Part shown: piece after piece, positions 28,157 to 36,831 of the stretch | How positions within the stretch are numbered: position 1 is the stretch's first letter | Layout of the letters: each line of letters starts with the position of its first letter | NCBI RefSeq assembly: GCF_025949695.1 | Contig: NZ_JAPDFL010000001.1 | Coordinates: 1,987,501-2,051,500, forward strand | Direction: 5' to 3' | Source of the DNA: Pararhodobacter zhoushanensis | Lineage (GTDB): Bacteria > Pseudomonadota > Alphaproteobacteria > Rhodobacterales > Rhodobacteraceae | DNA: 64,000 bases | Translations under genes and position numbers: made by a program | Notes under the pieces: model-generated | Told to the model about the DNA's origin: nothing | The model's database searches: none | Seen by the model: only the letters and a program-made list of their open reading frames with translations

Positions 28157-28393
28157 ACATGTTAATAAAATGAGGATAAATTCTGTTGCTTCACGGCAAC
28201 AATTTTCGGGCGAGCCGGAGTTTCTTTCGGGAACAGCGCAGGCTTTGTCTTCTGCCCGATGTGGTGGGCCAAGCGCCGGTTAACCACAATATCTTGCTAA
28301 CCAAAGGCTCCGAAAGCTTGATTTGGGGTCGTCATCCGCGCTGAGCGCGCCGCCCAATCCCGCGAAAATCGTCGCGTGGACTGAAATGTACCG

Positions 28394-28422
28394 TTGCTTC
28401 CCATGATCTCCCATGGAATACC
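28394..28422 (+). promoter_or_regulatory. dcw leader promoter with two MraZ boxes
   Basis: -35 TTGCTT (28394-28399), a 17-base spacer and a -10 AATACC (28417-28422) preceded by TG. The spacer contains TCCCA-TGATC-TCCCA (28399-28413), that is two TGGGA boxes exactly 10 bases apart on the minus strand, the known MraZ operator pattern. Binding there would block RNA polymerase, so MraZ autorepression is expected. Confidence 0.6.
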
Positions 28423-28428
28423 TTGTTT

Positions 28429-28617
28429 CACCGAGGCAAAGCAAAAATAGAAACCCGGGAAGTAGTACAGGCAAACACTACAACGAAAGATCCAAAGCGA
28501 AGCGAGCAGCATCTCACATCCCCCCCCAATGAGATGGTTTCGTATTTGGGCTCCCTGAAAAATGGGAACGAGGGCGGCGGTCCGGGTATGGCAGCACCCG
28601 GGCCGCCGTTTCAATTT
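28429..28617 (+). ncRNA. upsM: UpsM-like small RNA from the mraZ leader
   Basis: The transcript from the promoter at 28394-28422 would run about 190 bases to a strong terminator ending just 41 bases before mraZ. R. sphaeroides makes an abundant ~206-nt RNA, UpsM, from exactly this position by partial termination in the mraZ 5' leader. Internal structure here: a hairpin CATCTCA...TGAGATG with a C8-containing loop (28510-28536), then the terminator. The transcription start is estimated, not measured. Confidence 0.7.
28575..28617 (+). terminator. Terminator/attenuator between UpsM-like RNA and mraZ
   Basis: 13-bp stem CGGCGGTCCGGGT / ACCCGGGCCGCCG including one G-U pair, an 8-base loop, then TTTCAATTT. 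It precedes the mraZ start, so dcw expression must depend on read-through of this structure. Confidence 0.85.
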
Positions 28618-28658
28618 CAGCCCTCCGTTGTGGCGGGCCCATAGAGAAGGCGGGCACA

Positions 28659-29177
28659 GTGTCGCTGAGATTTCGCGGCAACGAGACGCAAGGCATCGAC
28701 GGGAAGGGGCGCGTCTCCATCCCGGCCGACTTTCGTCCCGTGATCGTGTCCGGCGACCACCGTATGGCACAGGGCGAGCGCCCGAGCTTTGTCATCGTGT
28801 ACGGCACCCGCTCTCAGAACCATCTCAAATGCTACACGCTGCGCGAGATCGAGAAAATCGAAGCGCGCATCGAGCTGATGGATGATGGTAGCGATGACCG
28901 CGAGATTTTGGAAACGATTTTCCACGGCAGCGCCATGACGGTTCAGCTGGGCGACGATGGTCGCATCGTGCTGCCGGCAAAGCTGCGCAGCAAGCTGGAT
29001 CTGGGCGACAAGATTTTCTTCATCGCGGGCAACGACCACTTCAAGATGTGGAAGCCCGAGACCTACGACGACTTCGAGAATGACCGCACCGACGCGCTGC
29101 TGCGCGAACGGGGCGACCGCTTCAACCCCACCTCCCTGTTGCCCAAATTGCCGCCGCAAGCGGCCGCTGCAGAGTGA
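28659..29177 (+). CDS. mraZ: Division/cell wall cluster transcriptional repressor MraZ
   Basis: 172 residues from a GTG ([20 protein letters not shown]) preceded by AGAAGG. Two AbrB/SpoVT-like half-domains with signature [14 protein letters not shown] (about 14-27) and [14 protein letters not shown] (about 96-109); DxKGR-type motifs build the DNA-binding ring. MraZ represses its own operon through TGGG repeats, which are present in the promoter upstream. The gene overlaps nothing and is followed by rsmH after 11 bases. Confidence 0.95.
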   Translation: MSLRFRGNETQGIDGKGRVSIPADFRPVIVSGDHRMAQGERPSFVIVYGTRSQNHLKCYTLREIEKIEARIELMDDGSDDREILETIFHGSAMTVQLGDDGRIVLPAKLRSKLDLGDKIFFIAGNDHFKMWKPETYDDFENDRTDALLRERGDRFNPTSLLPKLPPQAAAAE

Positions 29178-29188
29178 CGCAAGGACCG

Positions 29189-30181
29189 ATGACGCCGAAC
29201 ACCCCAGACGCCCCGCATATCCCCGTGCTCCTTGGCCCCTTGCTGGCCGGGGTGGCGCCGGTCGCAGGCGTCTGGCTGGACGGAACGCTGGGTGCTGGCG
29301 GCTATACGCGCGGGCTGTTCGAGGCGGGCGCAGAGACGGTAATCGGCATCGACCGCGACCCGCTGGCGCTGGAACTGGCACAGGACTGGGCCGCGCCTTA
29401 CGGCGACCGCTTCCGCCCGGTGCAGGGCACGTTTTCCAACCTCGACACGCTGGCCGGTGAACTGCTCGACGGTGTGGTGCTGGATCTGGGCGTGTCCTCG
29501 ATGCAGCTGGACCTGGCTGAGCGCGGGTTTTCGTTCAACCGCGACGGCCCGCTGGACATGCGGATGAGCCAGGAAGGGCTGTCGGCCGCGGATCTGGTCA
29601 ACGACTGCGACGAGACCGAGCTGGCCGATATTCTCTATCATTACGGTGAAGAGCGCGCTTCACGCCGGATCGCCCGCGCGATCGTGGCGGCGCGCGCGGT
29701 GGCACCGATCGAGACGACGCTGAAACTGGCCGAGATTGTTTCAGCCAATCTGCCCCGTCCCAAGCCGGGGCAGAGCCATCCCGCGACGCGCAGCTTTCAG
29801 GCGCTGCGTATCGCCGTGAACGCCGAGTTCCACGAGCTTGCCGACGGGCTGGAAGCCGCAGAGCGCGCGCTGAAACCCGGCGGGATGCTGGCCGTGGTCA
29901 GCTTTCACTCGCTTGAGGACCGCATCGTCAAACGCTTCTTGCAGCAGCGTTCGGGCCGGATGGGGCAGGGCAGCCGCCACGCGCCAATGGTCGAGGTCGA
30001 GGCGGATCGCTTTGTCACCCTGACCCGCAAGGCCATCGCCGCCGATGACGCCGAATGCGCCGCCAACCCGCGCTCGCGCTCGGCCCTGTTGCGTATCGCG
30101 CGCCGCACCGAAGCGCCGGCCAGCGGTGCTGACCGCTCGGCGCTGGGACTGCCAAGGTTAGCGTTGAAAGGAGAGCGTTGA
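29189..30181 (+). CDS. rsmH: 16S rRNA (cytosine-1402-N4)-methyltransferase
   Basis: 330 residues from ATG 29189, which has AAGGA 4 bases upstream; an in-frame GTG at 29174 is less likely. SAM-binding motif [17 protein letters not shown] (about 36-52), GVSSMQLD and the conserved [13 protein letters not shown] near residue 245. It methylates C1402 in the ribosomal P site. Second gene of the dcw operon; its stop overlaps the ftsL ATG (TGATG). Confidence 0.95.
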   Translation: MTPNTPDAPHIPVLLGPLLAGVAPVAGVWLDGTLGAGGYTRGLFEAGAETVIGIDRDPLALELAQDWAAPYGDRFRPVQGTFSNLDTLAGELLDGVVLDLGVSSMQLDLAERGFSFNRDGPLDMRMSQEGLSAADLVNDCDETELADILYHYGEERASRRIARAIVAARAVAPIETTLKLAEIVSANLPRPKPGQSHPATRSFQALRIAVNAEFHELADGLEAAERALKPGGMLAVVSFHSLEDRIVKRFLQQRSGRMGQGSRHAPMVEVEADRFVTLTRKAIAADDAECAANPRSRSALLRIARRTEAPASGADRSALGLPRLALKGER

Positions 30182-30495
30182 TGCGCGCGCTTTTCTACGT
30201 GCTGTCGGCTTTCGCGGTGATGGGGCTGGCGATCTGGGCCTATGATCAGAACCAGAAAACCCAGACCGCCATGCGTGACGTGCGCAGCCTGCGTGCCGAG
30301 ATCCACGCGCTGAACGAAGCGCTCAGTGTCCAGCGCGCCGAATGGGCGTATCTGAACCGGCCCCAACGCCTGCGGGCGCTGGTCGACATGAACTATGCCC
30401 GTCTGGGCCTGATGCCGCTGCAAGGCGCGCAATTCGGCCAGATCGGTGAAATCCCCTATCCGCTGATCGCCACCCAGACCGAGGGTTCGCTGTGA
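30181..30495 (+). CDS. ftsL: Cell division protein FtsL
   Basis: 104 residues. One N-terminal membrane helix (LFYVLSAFAVMGLAIWAY) and a periplasmic coiled coil (about 35-65, MRDVRSLRAEIHALNEALSVQRAEW cut by heptads), then a short tail. It forms the FtsQLB complex that activates FtsWI. Identity rests on size, topology and position between rsmH and ftsI. AAGGAG lies upstream inside rsmH. Confidence 0.9.
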   Translation: MRALFYVLSAFAVMGLAIWAYDQNQKTQTAMRDVRSLRAEIHALNEALSVQRAEWAYLNRPQRLRALVDMNYARLGLMPLQGAQFGQIGEIPYPLIATQTEGSL

Positions 30496-32291
30496 CCGAT
30501 CATTCCCACCAGCCGCCCCGCACACCGCTCCGCCCCTTGCCGCGCATTCTGGATGCGCGGGCGCAGGGCGTGAACCCTGAGAGCATCGAGCGCGAGAACC
30601 TGCGCGTCCGGCGCGAACAGGTGCGCGATGTGGGCCGCAGGCGGGCGGAATGGCGCATCCTGTTTCTGGCGGCGGCATTCTTTGCCGGATACGCCGCAAT
30701 CGGGGCCAAGATGGGCATGCTGGCCGCTACCCCGGTGGTCGAGGCCGAGCCCTGGGTCGGTGAGGGCATCTCGGGCGAGCGGGCCGATATTCTGGACCGC
30801 AACGGCCGGGTGCTGGCGACCAATCTGGTCACGCATTCGCTCTATGCCGAGTTGCGCTACATGATCGACGGCCGCCGCGCCGCGCAAGAACTGGCGCGGA
30901 TTTTCCCCGATATGGACGAAGAGCGGCTGGTCGGCCAATTGACCGACCCCAACCGTCGCTTCGTCTGGCTGCGCTCGCGCCTGTCGCCCGAGCAGGAGCA
31001 GGCCGCGCATGACATCGGCGAGCCGGGGCTGCTGCTGGGCCAACGCGACATGCGGCTTTATCCCAACGGTTCACTGGCGGCGCATTTGCTGGGTGGCACG
31101 GCCTATGGCGAGCAAGGCGTGACAGCGGCGGAAATTCAAGGCGTTGCGGGTGTCGAGTACGACATGAACGAGCGGCTCAGTGACGCTGATCTGGCCGATG
31201 TGCCGGTCGCGCTGTCGATCGATCTGGGCGTTCAGGCCATCGTCGAAGAGGTGCTGGCAGGGGGCATCGAGATGCTGAACGCCATCGGTGGCTCGGCCAT
31301 TCTGATGGATGTTCACACCGGCGAAGTCGTCGCGCTGGCCTCGGCCCCGGTGTTTGATCCGAACGACCGCCCCGCGCCGCCTGTTTCGCTGGCCGAGCAG
31401 GAAACCTCGCCGCTGTTCAACCGCGGGGTACAGGGGCTGTACGAACTGGGCTCGGTGATGAAGGCCTTCGCGCTCGCGCAGGCGCTGGATATGGGCCTGA
31501 TCACCCGCGAGACGATGATCGACACGCGCGGACCGATGCGCGTCGGCCGCTTCTCGATCCGCGATTACCACAATTACGGGGCGCAGATGTCGGTCGAGGA
31601 TATCTTTATCCGGTCGTCCAACATCGGCACCGCGCGGATAGCGCAAATGATCGGCAGCGAGCGTCAACGCGAGTTCCTGCGGCAGTTCGGCTTTCTGGAC
31701 CCGCTGCAACTGGAGCTGCCCGAAGCCCGCCGCCCGCAACCGCAATACGATCCGCGCTGGTCTGAGGTGTCGGCAATGACCATCAGCTATGGGCACGGTC
31801 TGTCGATGACGCCCATGCATCTGGCGGCGGGCTACGCCGCGATTGTGAACGGCGGCACGCTGGTGCAGCCGACCCTGCAACGCCGCGCCACGGTGATGCC
31901 GGGGCCGCGCGTGATCTCCGAGGAAACCTCGCGCATCATGCGCACGCTGATGCGCGAAGTGGTGACCGAAGGGACAGCCTCGATGGGCGAGGTCGAGGGC
32001 TATGTCGTCGGTGGCAAGACCGGTTCTGCCGACAAGCCCAACCCGCAAGGCGGCTATTATGACGACCGTCTGGTTGCCACTTTCGCCGGCGCTTTCCCGA
32101 TGAACGATCCGCGTTACGTCATTGTCGTGACGATGGACGAACCTCAGGATACCTCGGGTCCGGTGGCGCGCCGCACTGCCGGTTGGACCGTGGTTCCGGT
32201 CGCGGCTGAGATCGTGCGCCGGGCCGCGCCGGTGCTGGGAATGCGCCCACAGGACCCGGCAGACGTTGAAGCGGCCCTGCGCCTGCGGTAG
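30492..32291 (+). CDS. ftsI: Septal peptidoglycan transpeptidase FtsI (PBP3)
   Basis: 599 residues from GTG 30492, overlapping the ftsL stop (GTGA). A cytoplasmic tail, one membrane helix (about 55-75), a pedestal domain and a class B transpeptidase domain with SxxK (SVMK, about 320), SSN (about 375) and KTGS (about 508). It crosslinks septal peptidoglycan and is a beta-lactam target. Confidence 0.97.
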   Translation: MTDHSHQPPRTPLRPLPRILDARAQGVNPESIERENLRVRREQVRDVGRRRAEWRILFLAAAFFAGYAAIGAKMGMLAATPVVEAEPWVGEGISGERADILDRNGRVLATNLVTHSLYAELRYMIDGRRAAQELARIFPDMDEERLVGQLTDPNRRFVWLRSRLSPEQEQAAHDIGEPGLLLGQRDMRLYPNGSLAAHLLGGTAYGEQGVTAAEIQGVAGVEYDMNERLSDADLADVPVALSIDLGVQAIVEEVLAGGIEMLNAIGGSAILMDVHTGEVVALASAPVFDPNDRPAPPVSLAEQETSPLFNRGVQGLYELGSVMKAFALAQALDMGLITRETMIDTRGPMRVGRFSIRDYHNYGAQMSVEDIFIRSSNIGTARIAQMIGSERQREFLRQFGFLDPLQLELPEARRPQPQYDPRWSEVSAMTISYGHGLSMTPMHLAAGYAAIVNGGTLVQPTLQRRATVMPGPRVISEETSRIMRTLMREVVTEGTASMGEVEGYVVGGKTGSADKPNPQGGYYDDRLVATFAGAFPMNDPRYVIVVTMDEPQDTSGPVARRTAGWTVVPVAAEIVRRAAPVLGMRPQDPADVEAALRLR

Positions 32292-32321
32292 GCATCGCCC
32301 TAACCGGCGTTGGGGGAAAGA

Positions 32322-33794
32322 ATGCAAGAGACAAGCCTTGGCGATCTGGGACTGACCGCCCGTTCTGGCGACACGCGGGTGCGTATCCGCGCGCTGACGC
32401 TCGACAGCCGCACGGTGAAGCCCGGCACGCTGTTCGCAGCGCTTCCGGGGTCGCGCGTGCATGGGGGCGAGTTCATCGACCCGGCGCTGCGCATGGGCGC
32501 CAGCGCGGTGCTGACCGACCGCGACGGCGCGCGTATCGCCGCCGAGACGCTGGCCCGTCACCCCGATGTCGCCCTGATCGTTGCCGAAGACCCGCGCGAG
32601 GCTTTGGCCCGCGCGGCGGCGCTGTTCTACGGCACGCAGCCAGCGGTGATGGTGGCGGTGACCGGGACGAACGGGAAAACCTCGGTCGCCAGCTTTACCC
32701 GCCAGATCTGGGCCGCGATGGGTCATGCCGCGATCAACGTCGGCACCACCGGGGTCGAAGGCGTCTGGGGCCGTCCGCTGGCCCATACCACGCCCGACCC
32801 GCTGACCCTTCAGGGGCTGCTGGCCGATGCCGCCGAGGCCGGCGTGACCCATGCCGCGATGGAGGCCAGCTCGCACGGGCTGGACCAGCGGCGGCTGGAC
32901 GGGGTGCGGCTGGCGGCAGCGGCGTTTACCAATCTGACGCAGGACCATCTCGATTATCACGCGACGATGGAAGAGTATTTTCAGGCCAAAGCGGGGCTTT
33001 TCACCCGTTTGCTGCCAGAGGATGGCGTCGCGGTGATCAACACCGATGACCGGTTTGGCGCGCGGCTGGTGCGGCTGGTGTCGCAGCCGGTGCTGGCTGT
33101 CGGCTCGGGCTCCAGCTGCGATCTGCAGCTGATCGCGCAACGCTTCCATGCGCAGGGCCAGACCCTGCGCTTCGGCCTCAAGGGCCGGTCGCATCAGGTC
33201 GAGCTGGGGCTGGTTGGCGGTTTTCAGGGGGCGAATGCGCTGCTGGCGCTGGGTCTGGTGATCGCGACGGGCGGCGATACCGCCGAGGCGATCACCGCCA
33301 TGGCGCAGTTGCAAGGCGTGCGCGGGCGGATGCAGCTGGCCGCCACCCGCGACAATGGCGCGCCGGTCTTCGTGGATTACGCGCATACCCCGGCGGCGGT
33401 CGAGACCGCGCTCAAGGCGCTGCGTCCGCATGTGATGGGGCGTCTGATCGTGGTGCTGGGGGCCGGTGGCGACCGCGACAAGACCAAGCGCCCGCTGATG
33501 GGCAAGGCCGCGGCGGAAAACGCGGATGTTGTATTTGTGACAGACGACAACCCGCGGAGCGAGGTTCCAGCCCTGATCCGTGCAGAAATAGTGAAAGCCT
33601 GCCCTGACGCGATCGAAGTTCCCGACCGCGCCGAAGCCATCCTGCGCGCCGTCGATGCGCTGGAGCCGGGCGATGCCCTGCTCATTGCGGGCAAGGGGCA
33701 TGAGACGGGACAGACCATCGGCGACGTGGTCTATCCCTTTGACGATCTCGAACAGGCCAGCGTCGCGGTAGCGGCACTTGATGGAAAGCTGTGA
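32322..33794 (+). CDS. murE: UDP-MurNAc-L-Ala-D-Glu:meso-DAP ligase
   Basis: 490 residues from ATG 32322 with GGGGAAAG upstream. ATP site TGTNGKTSV (about 115), HTTPDPLTLQ, and the meso-diaminopimelate selectivity motif DNPRSE (about 410), so the third stem-peptide residue is meso-DAP as expected for a Gram-negative. Cytoplasmic. One base separates its stop from the murF start. Confidence 0.97.
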   Translation: MQETSLGDLGLTARSGDTRVRIRALTLDSRTVKPGTLFAALPGSRVHGGEFIDPALRMGASAVLTDRDGARIAAETLARHPDVALIVAEDPREALARAAALFYGTQPAVMVAVTGTNGKTSVASFTRQIWAAMGHAAINVGTTGVEGVWGRPLAHTTPDPLTLQGLLADAAEAGVTHAAMEASSHGLDQRRLDGVRLAAAAFTNLTQDHLDYHATMEEYFQAKAGLFTRLLPEDGVAVINTDDRFGARLVRLVSQPVLAVGSGSSCDLQLIAQRFHAQGQTLRFGLKGRSHQVELGLVGGFQGANALLALGLVIATGGDTAEAITAMAQLQGVRGRMQLAATRDNGAPVFVDYAHTPAAVETALKALRPHVMGRLIVVLGAGGDRDKTKRPLMGKAAAENADVVFVTDDNPRSEVPALIRAEIVKACPDAIEVPDRAEAILRAVDALEPGDALLIAGKGHETGQTIGDVVYPFDDLEQASVAVAALDGKL

Positions 33795-33795
33795 C

Positions 33796-35196
33796 ATGAC
33801 CCTGTGGACCGATACTGACGCCGTTGCCGCGACCGGGGGCCGCGCCACCGCGCCCTTCGCCGTCTCGGGCCTGTCCATCGATACCCGCTCGATCAGGCCC
33901 GGCGATCTTTTCGTCGCCCTGAAAGCCGCGCGCGACGGGCATGACTTTGTCGCGCAGGCCTTCGAGAAGGGCGCCGGCGCCGCGCTGGTCAGCCACATCC
34001 CCGAGGGTGTAACCGGCCCCTGTCTGCTGGTCGAGGACGTGCTGGCGGGCCTCACCGCGCTGGGGGCCGCAGGCCGCGCGCGGGCCAGGGGCAAGGTGAT
34101 CGCGGTGACCGGCTCGGTCGGCAAGACCTCGACCAAGGAAATGCTGCGCGAGATGCTGGTGGAATTCGGCAGCGTCCACGCCGCCGAGGCCAGCTTCAAC
34201 AACCATTGGGGCGTGCCGATCACGCTGGCGCGGCTGCCTCAGGATGCCGATTTCGCCATCGTTGAGATCGGCATGAACCACCCCGGTGAAATCAAGCCGC
34301 TGGCGCTGCTCACCCGGCCCGATGTCGCGATGATCACCACGATTGCGCCCGCGCATCTGGAGGCCTTCACCGATCTGGCGGGCATCGCGCTTGAGAAGGC
34401 CGATATCTACGCCGGTCTCACCCCGGGCGGCGTCGCGATCTACAATGCCGATCTTGAGACCTCACCGATTCTGGCCGGTGCCGCGGGCCCGCAGGGCGTG
34501 AGCTTCGGCAAGGCCGGGCAGGTGGCGCTGGCCTCGGTGCGCCTGACGCCCTCGGCGCTGGTCGCCACGACGATCATGGATGGTGACACCTATCACATCC
34601 GTCTTTCCGACGCGGGCGCGCATTTCGCCCTGAACGCACTGGGCTGTCTCGCCGTGGCGCGCGCGCTCGGGCTCGATCTGGCGCTGGCCGCACAGGGCCT
34701 TGGGCGCTGGCAGCCCCCCGCTGGCCGGGGCAAACGTGAGACGCTGCTGCTGGACCCCGCGACCGAGGCCACGGCGATCCTGATCGACGACGCCTTCAAC
34801 GCCAACCCGACCTCGCTGGCCGCCGCCCTTGACGTGCTGGCCGCCACCCAGCCCGGCCCCGGTGGCCGGCGCATCGCCATTCTGGGCGATATGCTCGAGC
34901 TTGGCCCCGATGAGACTGCCCTGCACGCCGCCATCGCGCAGCACCCGGCTGTCGCCAAAACGGATCTGATCCACACCGTTGGCCCGCGCATGAAAACGCT
35001 CTGGCAAGCGCTGCCGCAGGGCAAGCGCGGCCATTGTGCCGCGCAGGCGGACGATCTTGGTGCCAAGGCGCATCACCTTGTGCATCCCGGAGACGTGGTG
35101 CTGGTGAAGGGGTCCAAAGGCAGTTATGTGTCGCGCGTCGTCGACGCGCTGCGCCATCTGGGCCACCCATTGCCCGACGATACCACGGGAGAGTAG
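33796..35196 (+). CDS. murF: UDP-MurNAc-tripeptide:D-Ala-D-Ala ligase
   Basis: 466 residues. ATP-binding [12 protein letters not shown] (about 109-120), [11 protein letters not shown] and [14 protein letters not shown], all family signatures. It adds D-Ala-D-Ala to finish the UDP-MurNAc-pentapeptide in the cytoplasm. GGAAAG before the ATG overlaps the end of murE. Confidence 0.97.
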   Translation: MTLWTDTDAVAATGGRATAPFAVSGLSIDTRSIRPGDLFVALKAARDGHDFVAQAFEKGAGAALVSHIPEGVTGPCLLVEDVLAGLTALGAAGRARARGKVIAVTGSVGKTSTKEMLREMLVEFGSVHAAEASFNNHWGVPITLARLPQDADFAIVEIGMNHPGEIKPLALLTRPDVAMITTIAPAHLEAFTDLAGIALEKADIYAGLTPGGVAIYNADLETSPILAGAAGPQGVSFGKAGQVALASVRLTPSALVATTIMDGDTYHIRLSDAGAHFALNALGCLAVARALGLDLALAAQGLGRWQPPAGRGKRETLLLDPATEATAILIDDAFNANPTSLAAALDVLAATQPGPGGRRIAILGDMLELGPDETALHAAIAQHPAVAKTDLIHTVGPRMKTLWQALPQGKRGHCAAQADDLGAKAHHLVHPGDVVLVKGSKGSYVSRVVDALRHLGHPLPDDTTGE

Positions 35197-35198
35197 CC

Positions 35199-36284
35199 AT
35201 GCTTTTTTGGCTCGCAGAATTTTCCGAAGCCTTCATCGGCTTCAACCTGTTTCGCTATATCACCGTGCGGGCAGGGGCGGCGTTCTTTACCGCGCTGATC
35301 TTCGGCTTTGTCTTTGGCAAGCCGCTGATCAACTTCCTGCGCAAACGGCAGGGCAAGGGCCAGCCGATCCGCGAGGACGGGCCGGAATCACACCTGCTGA
35401 CCAAAAAGGGCACGCCGACGATGGGCGGGCTCTTGATCCTGTCGGCGCTGACCTTCTCGACGCTGATGTGGGCGCGGCTGGACAATGTCTATGTCTGGCT
35501 GGTGCTGGGCGTGACGCTGGGCTTTGGCGTGATCGGTTTTGCCGATGACTACGCCAAGGTGACCAAGGCCAATACCAAAGGCGTGTCGGGCAAGATCCGC
35601 ATGGCGGCGGGACTGGTGATTGCGCTGATTGCGACGGTCATCGCTGCCTATGCCCACCCGACCGATCTGTCGGGCCAGCTGGCGCTGCCGGTGTTCAAGG
35701 AATTCCTGCTCAATCTGGGTATCTTCTATGTGCCCTTCGGGATGATTGTCATCGTCGGTTCGGCCAATGCGGTGAACCTGACCGATGGTCTGGACGGGCT
35801 GGCGATCATGCCGGTGATGATCGCCGCCACCACGCTGGGCGTGATCGCCTATGCCGTGGGCCGGGTCGATTTCACCTCGTATCTGGATGTGCATTACGTG
35901 CCCGGCACCGGCGAGCTTCTGATCTTCACCGCCGCGCTGACGGGCGGGGGCTTGGGCTTTTTGTGGTACAACGCGCCGCCGGCGGCGGTGTTCATGGGCG
36001 ATACCGGCTCGCTTGCTCTGGGCGGCGCGCTGGGGGCGATTGCGGTCGCCACCAAGCACGAGATCGTGCTGGCCATCGTCGGCGGCTTGTTCGTGGTCGA
36101 GGCCCTGTCTGTGATCATTCAGGTGGCGTATTTCAAGCGCACCGGGCGGCGGGTGTTCCTGATGGCCCCGATCCACCACCATTTCGAGAAAAAGGGCTGG
36201 GCCGAGCCGCAGATCGTCATCCGCTTCTGGATCATCTCGCTGGTGCTGGCACTGATCGGTCTGGCGACGCTCAAGATCCGCTGA
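35199..36284 (+). CDS. mraY: Phospho-MurNAc-pentapeptide translocase
   Basis: 361 residues, about ten membrane helices. It transfers phospho-MurNAc-pentapeptide to undecaprenyl phosphate (lipid I). Signature motifs: GFADDYAKV (Mg/catalytic Asp pair), [13 protein letters not shown] and [14 protein letters not shown]. In most Rhodobacteraceae murD, ftsW and murG follow; here the next gene lies on the opposite strand, so this is the last dcw gene present. Confidence 0.97.
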   Translation: MLFWLAEFSEAFIGFNLFRYITVRAGAAFFTALIFGFVFGKPLINFLRKRQGKGQPIREDGPESHLLTKKGTPTMGGLLILSALTFSTLMWARLDNVYVWLVLGVTLGFGVIGFADDYAKVTKANTKGVSGKIRMAAGLVIALIATVIAAYAHPTDLSGQLALPVFKEFLLNLGIFYVPFGMIVIVGSANAVNLTDGLDGLAIMPVMIAATTLGVIAYAVGRVDFTSYLDVHYVPGTGELLIFTAALTGGGLGFLWYNAPPAAVFMGDTGSLALGGALGAIAVATKHEIVLAIVGGLFVVEALSVIIQVAYFKRTGRRVFLMAPIHHHFEKKGWAEPQIVIRFWIISLVLALIGLATLKIR

Positions 36285-36290
36285 ACGGGC

Positions 36291-36313
36291 GGCTGTCCCA
36301 TCGTTGGACAGCC
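36291..36313 (+). terminator. Hairpin after mraY, palindrome related to 178-194
   Basis: GGCTGTCC-CATCGTT-GGACAGCC, an 8-bp perfect stem starting 6 bases after the mraY stop. There is no T-run, so termination would be weak or Rho-dependent. The core TGTCCCATCGTTGGACA resembles the palindrome at 178-194. Confidence 0.4.
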
Positions 36314-36377
36314 CGGCCGGTTGCGGATTTACAACGGGTTGCGCGGGCGCGGTAACCCTGTGTTAACCGCTTTCGCG

Positions 36378-36638
36378 TCAAAGCGGCCGTTGCAGGCGCT
36401 GCAACAGCGCGCCGTTGCGGCAATAGGCGGGCGTCTCATCGGCCCCGTCGGCATGCGCTTCCAGCCAGCTTTCGCAGTCGCAGACCCCCGTGCAACCGAT
36501 GCAGGTGAAGATCGCATTGCGCAACTCTTGCGCCGACAGATCGGCACGGATGATCGCTTCATCGAGGTCGGCGTGCACGGTCGTCGCCATGCGGTTCATG
36601 AGGTCGGCGTGCTGGTCGATTTTGCTGAACAGGCCCAT
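36378..36638 (-). CDS. DUF6455 family Cys-rich protein
   Basis: 86 residues, MGLFSKIDQHADLMNRMATT, with a cluster of conserved cysteines (CIGCTGVCDC, and a later AYCRN). The pattern suggests metal or redox chemistry but no function is known. A perfect FNR-type box (36692-36705) lies 54 bases upstream of the start, so expression probably rises under low oxygen. Convergent with mraY. Confidence 0.82.
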   Translation of the reverse strand: MGLFSKIDQHADLMNRMATTVHADLDEAIIRADLSAQELRNAIFTCIGCTGVCDCESWLEAHADGADETPAYCRNGALLQRLQRPL

Positions 36639-36691
36639 CGGTCAAACTCCTTGCTGATGCAACAGAGTGACCCGCGCCTCGCCCGTTCACC

Positions 36692-36705
36692 TTGATTCAG
36701 ATCAA
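36692..36705 (-). promoter_or_regulatory. FnrL box TTGAT-TCAG-ATCAA upstream of the DUF6455 gene
   Basis: A perfect match to the FNR/FnrL consensus TTGAY-N4-RTCAA. Its centre is about 60 bases upstream of the start codon; if the box is centred near -41 the transcript would start around 36657, leaving a short leader. No gene starts close by in the other direction. Confidence 0.7.
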
Positions 36706-36718
36706 CCGCGCTTCTTTG

Positions 36719-36828
36719 CTCTGAAAATATCCACGGGGGGATTCCCAAGGGGGCGCGTGCGCCTCCCTTGGGCGGGGTGTGGGGCTGGCCCCACCGGGCC
36801 GAGGGGGCTCGATGCCCCCCGAGGCCCG
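36719..36828 (+). repeat. Intergenic repeat AAATATCC type, copy 4
   Basis: Begins CTGAAAATATCCACGGGGGG, matching copy 2 (20441-20523) for about 20 bases, followed by the hairpin CCCAAGGG-GGCGC-GT-GCGCC-T-CCCTTGGG (36744-36772) and a further GC palindrome (GTGGGGCTGGCCCCAC, 36779-36794). It fills the gap between der and the DUF6455 gene and may terminate der transcription. Confidence 0.5.
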
Positions 36829-36831
36829 CCC

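Noticed and set aside
28280..28303. CtrA binding site (TTAACCA and CTAACCA)
   Set aside because: The two boxes are 17 bases apart rather than forming the TTAA-N7-TTAA arrangement, so the match is too loose to annotate.
27735..28390. RNase P RNA (rnpB) upstream of mraZ
   Set aside because: I looked for the conserved GAGGAAAGTCCGGGCTCC and ACAGAA cores, because rnpB can lie near mraZ in this group; neither is present.
31071..34223. Very long open frame (over 1000 codons) antisense to ftsI-murE-murF
   Set aside because: It is a shadow of GC-rich codon usage: the plus strand carries well-conserved ftsI, murE and murF through the same span, and the antisense product is His/Arg-rich low complexity.
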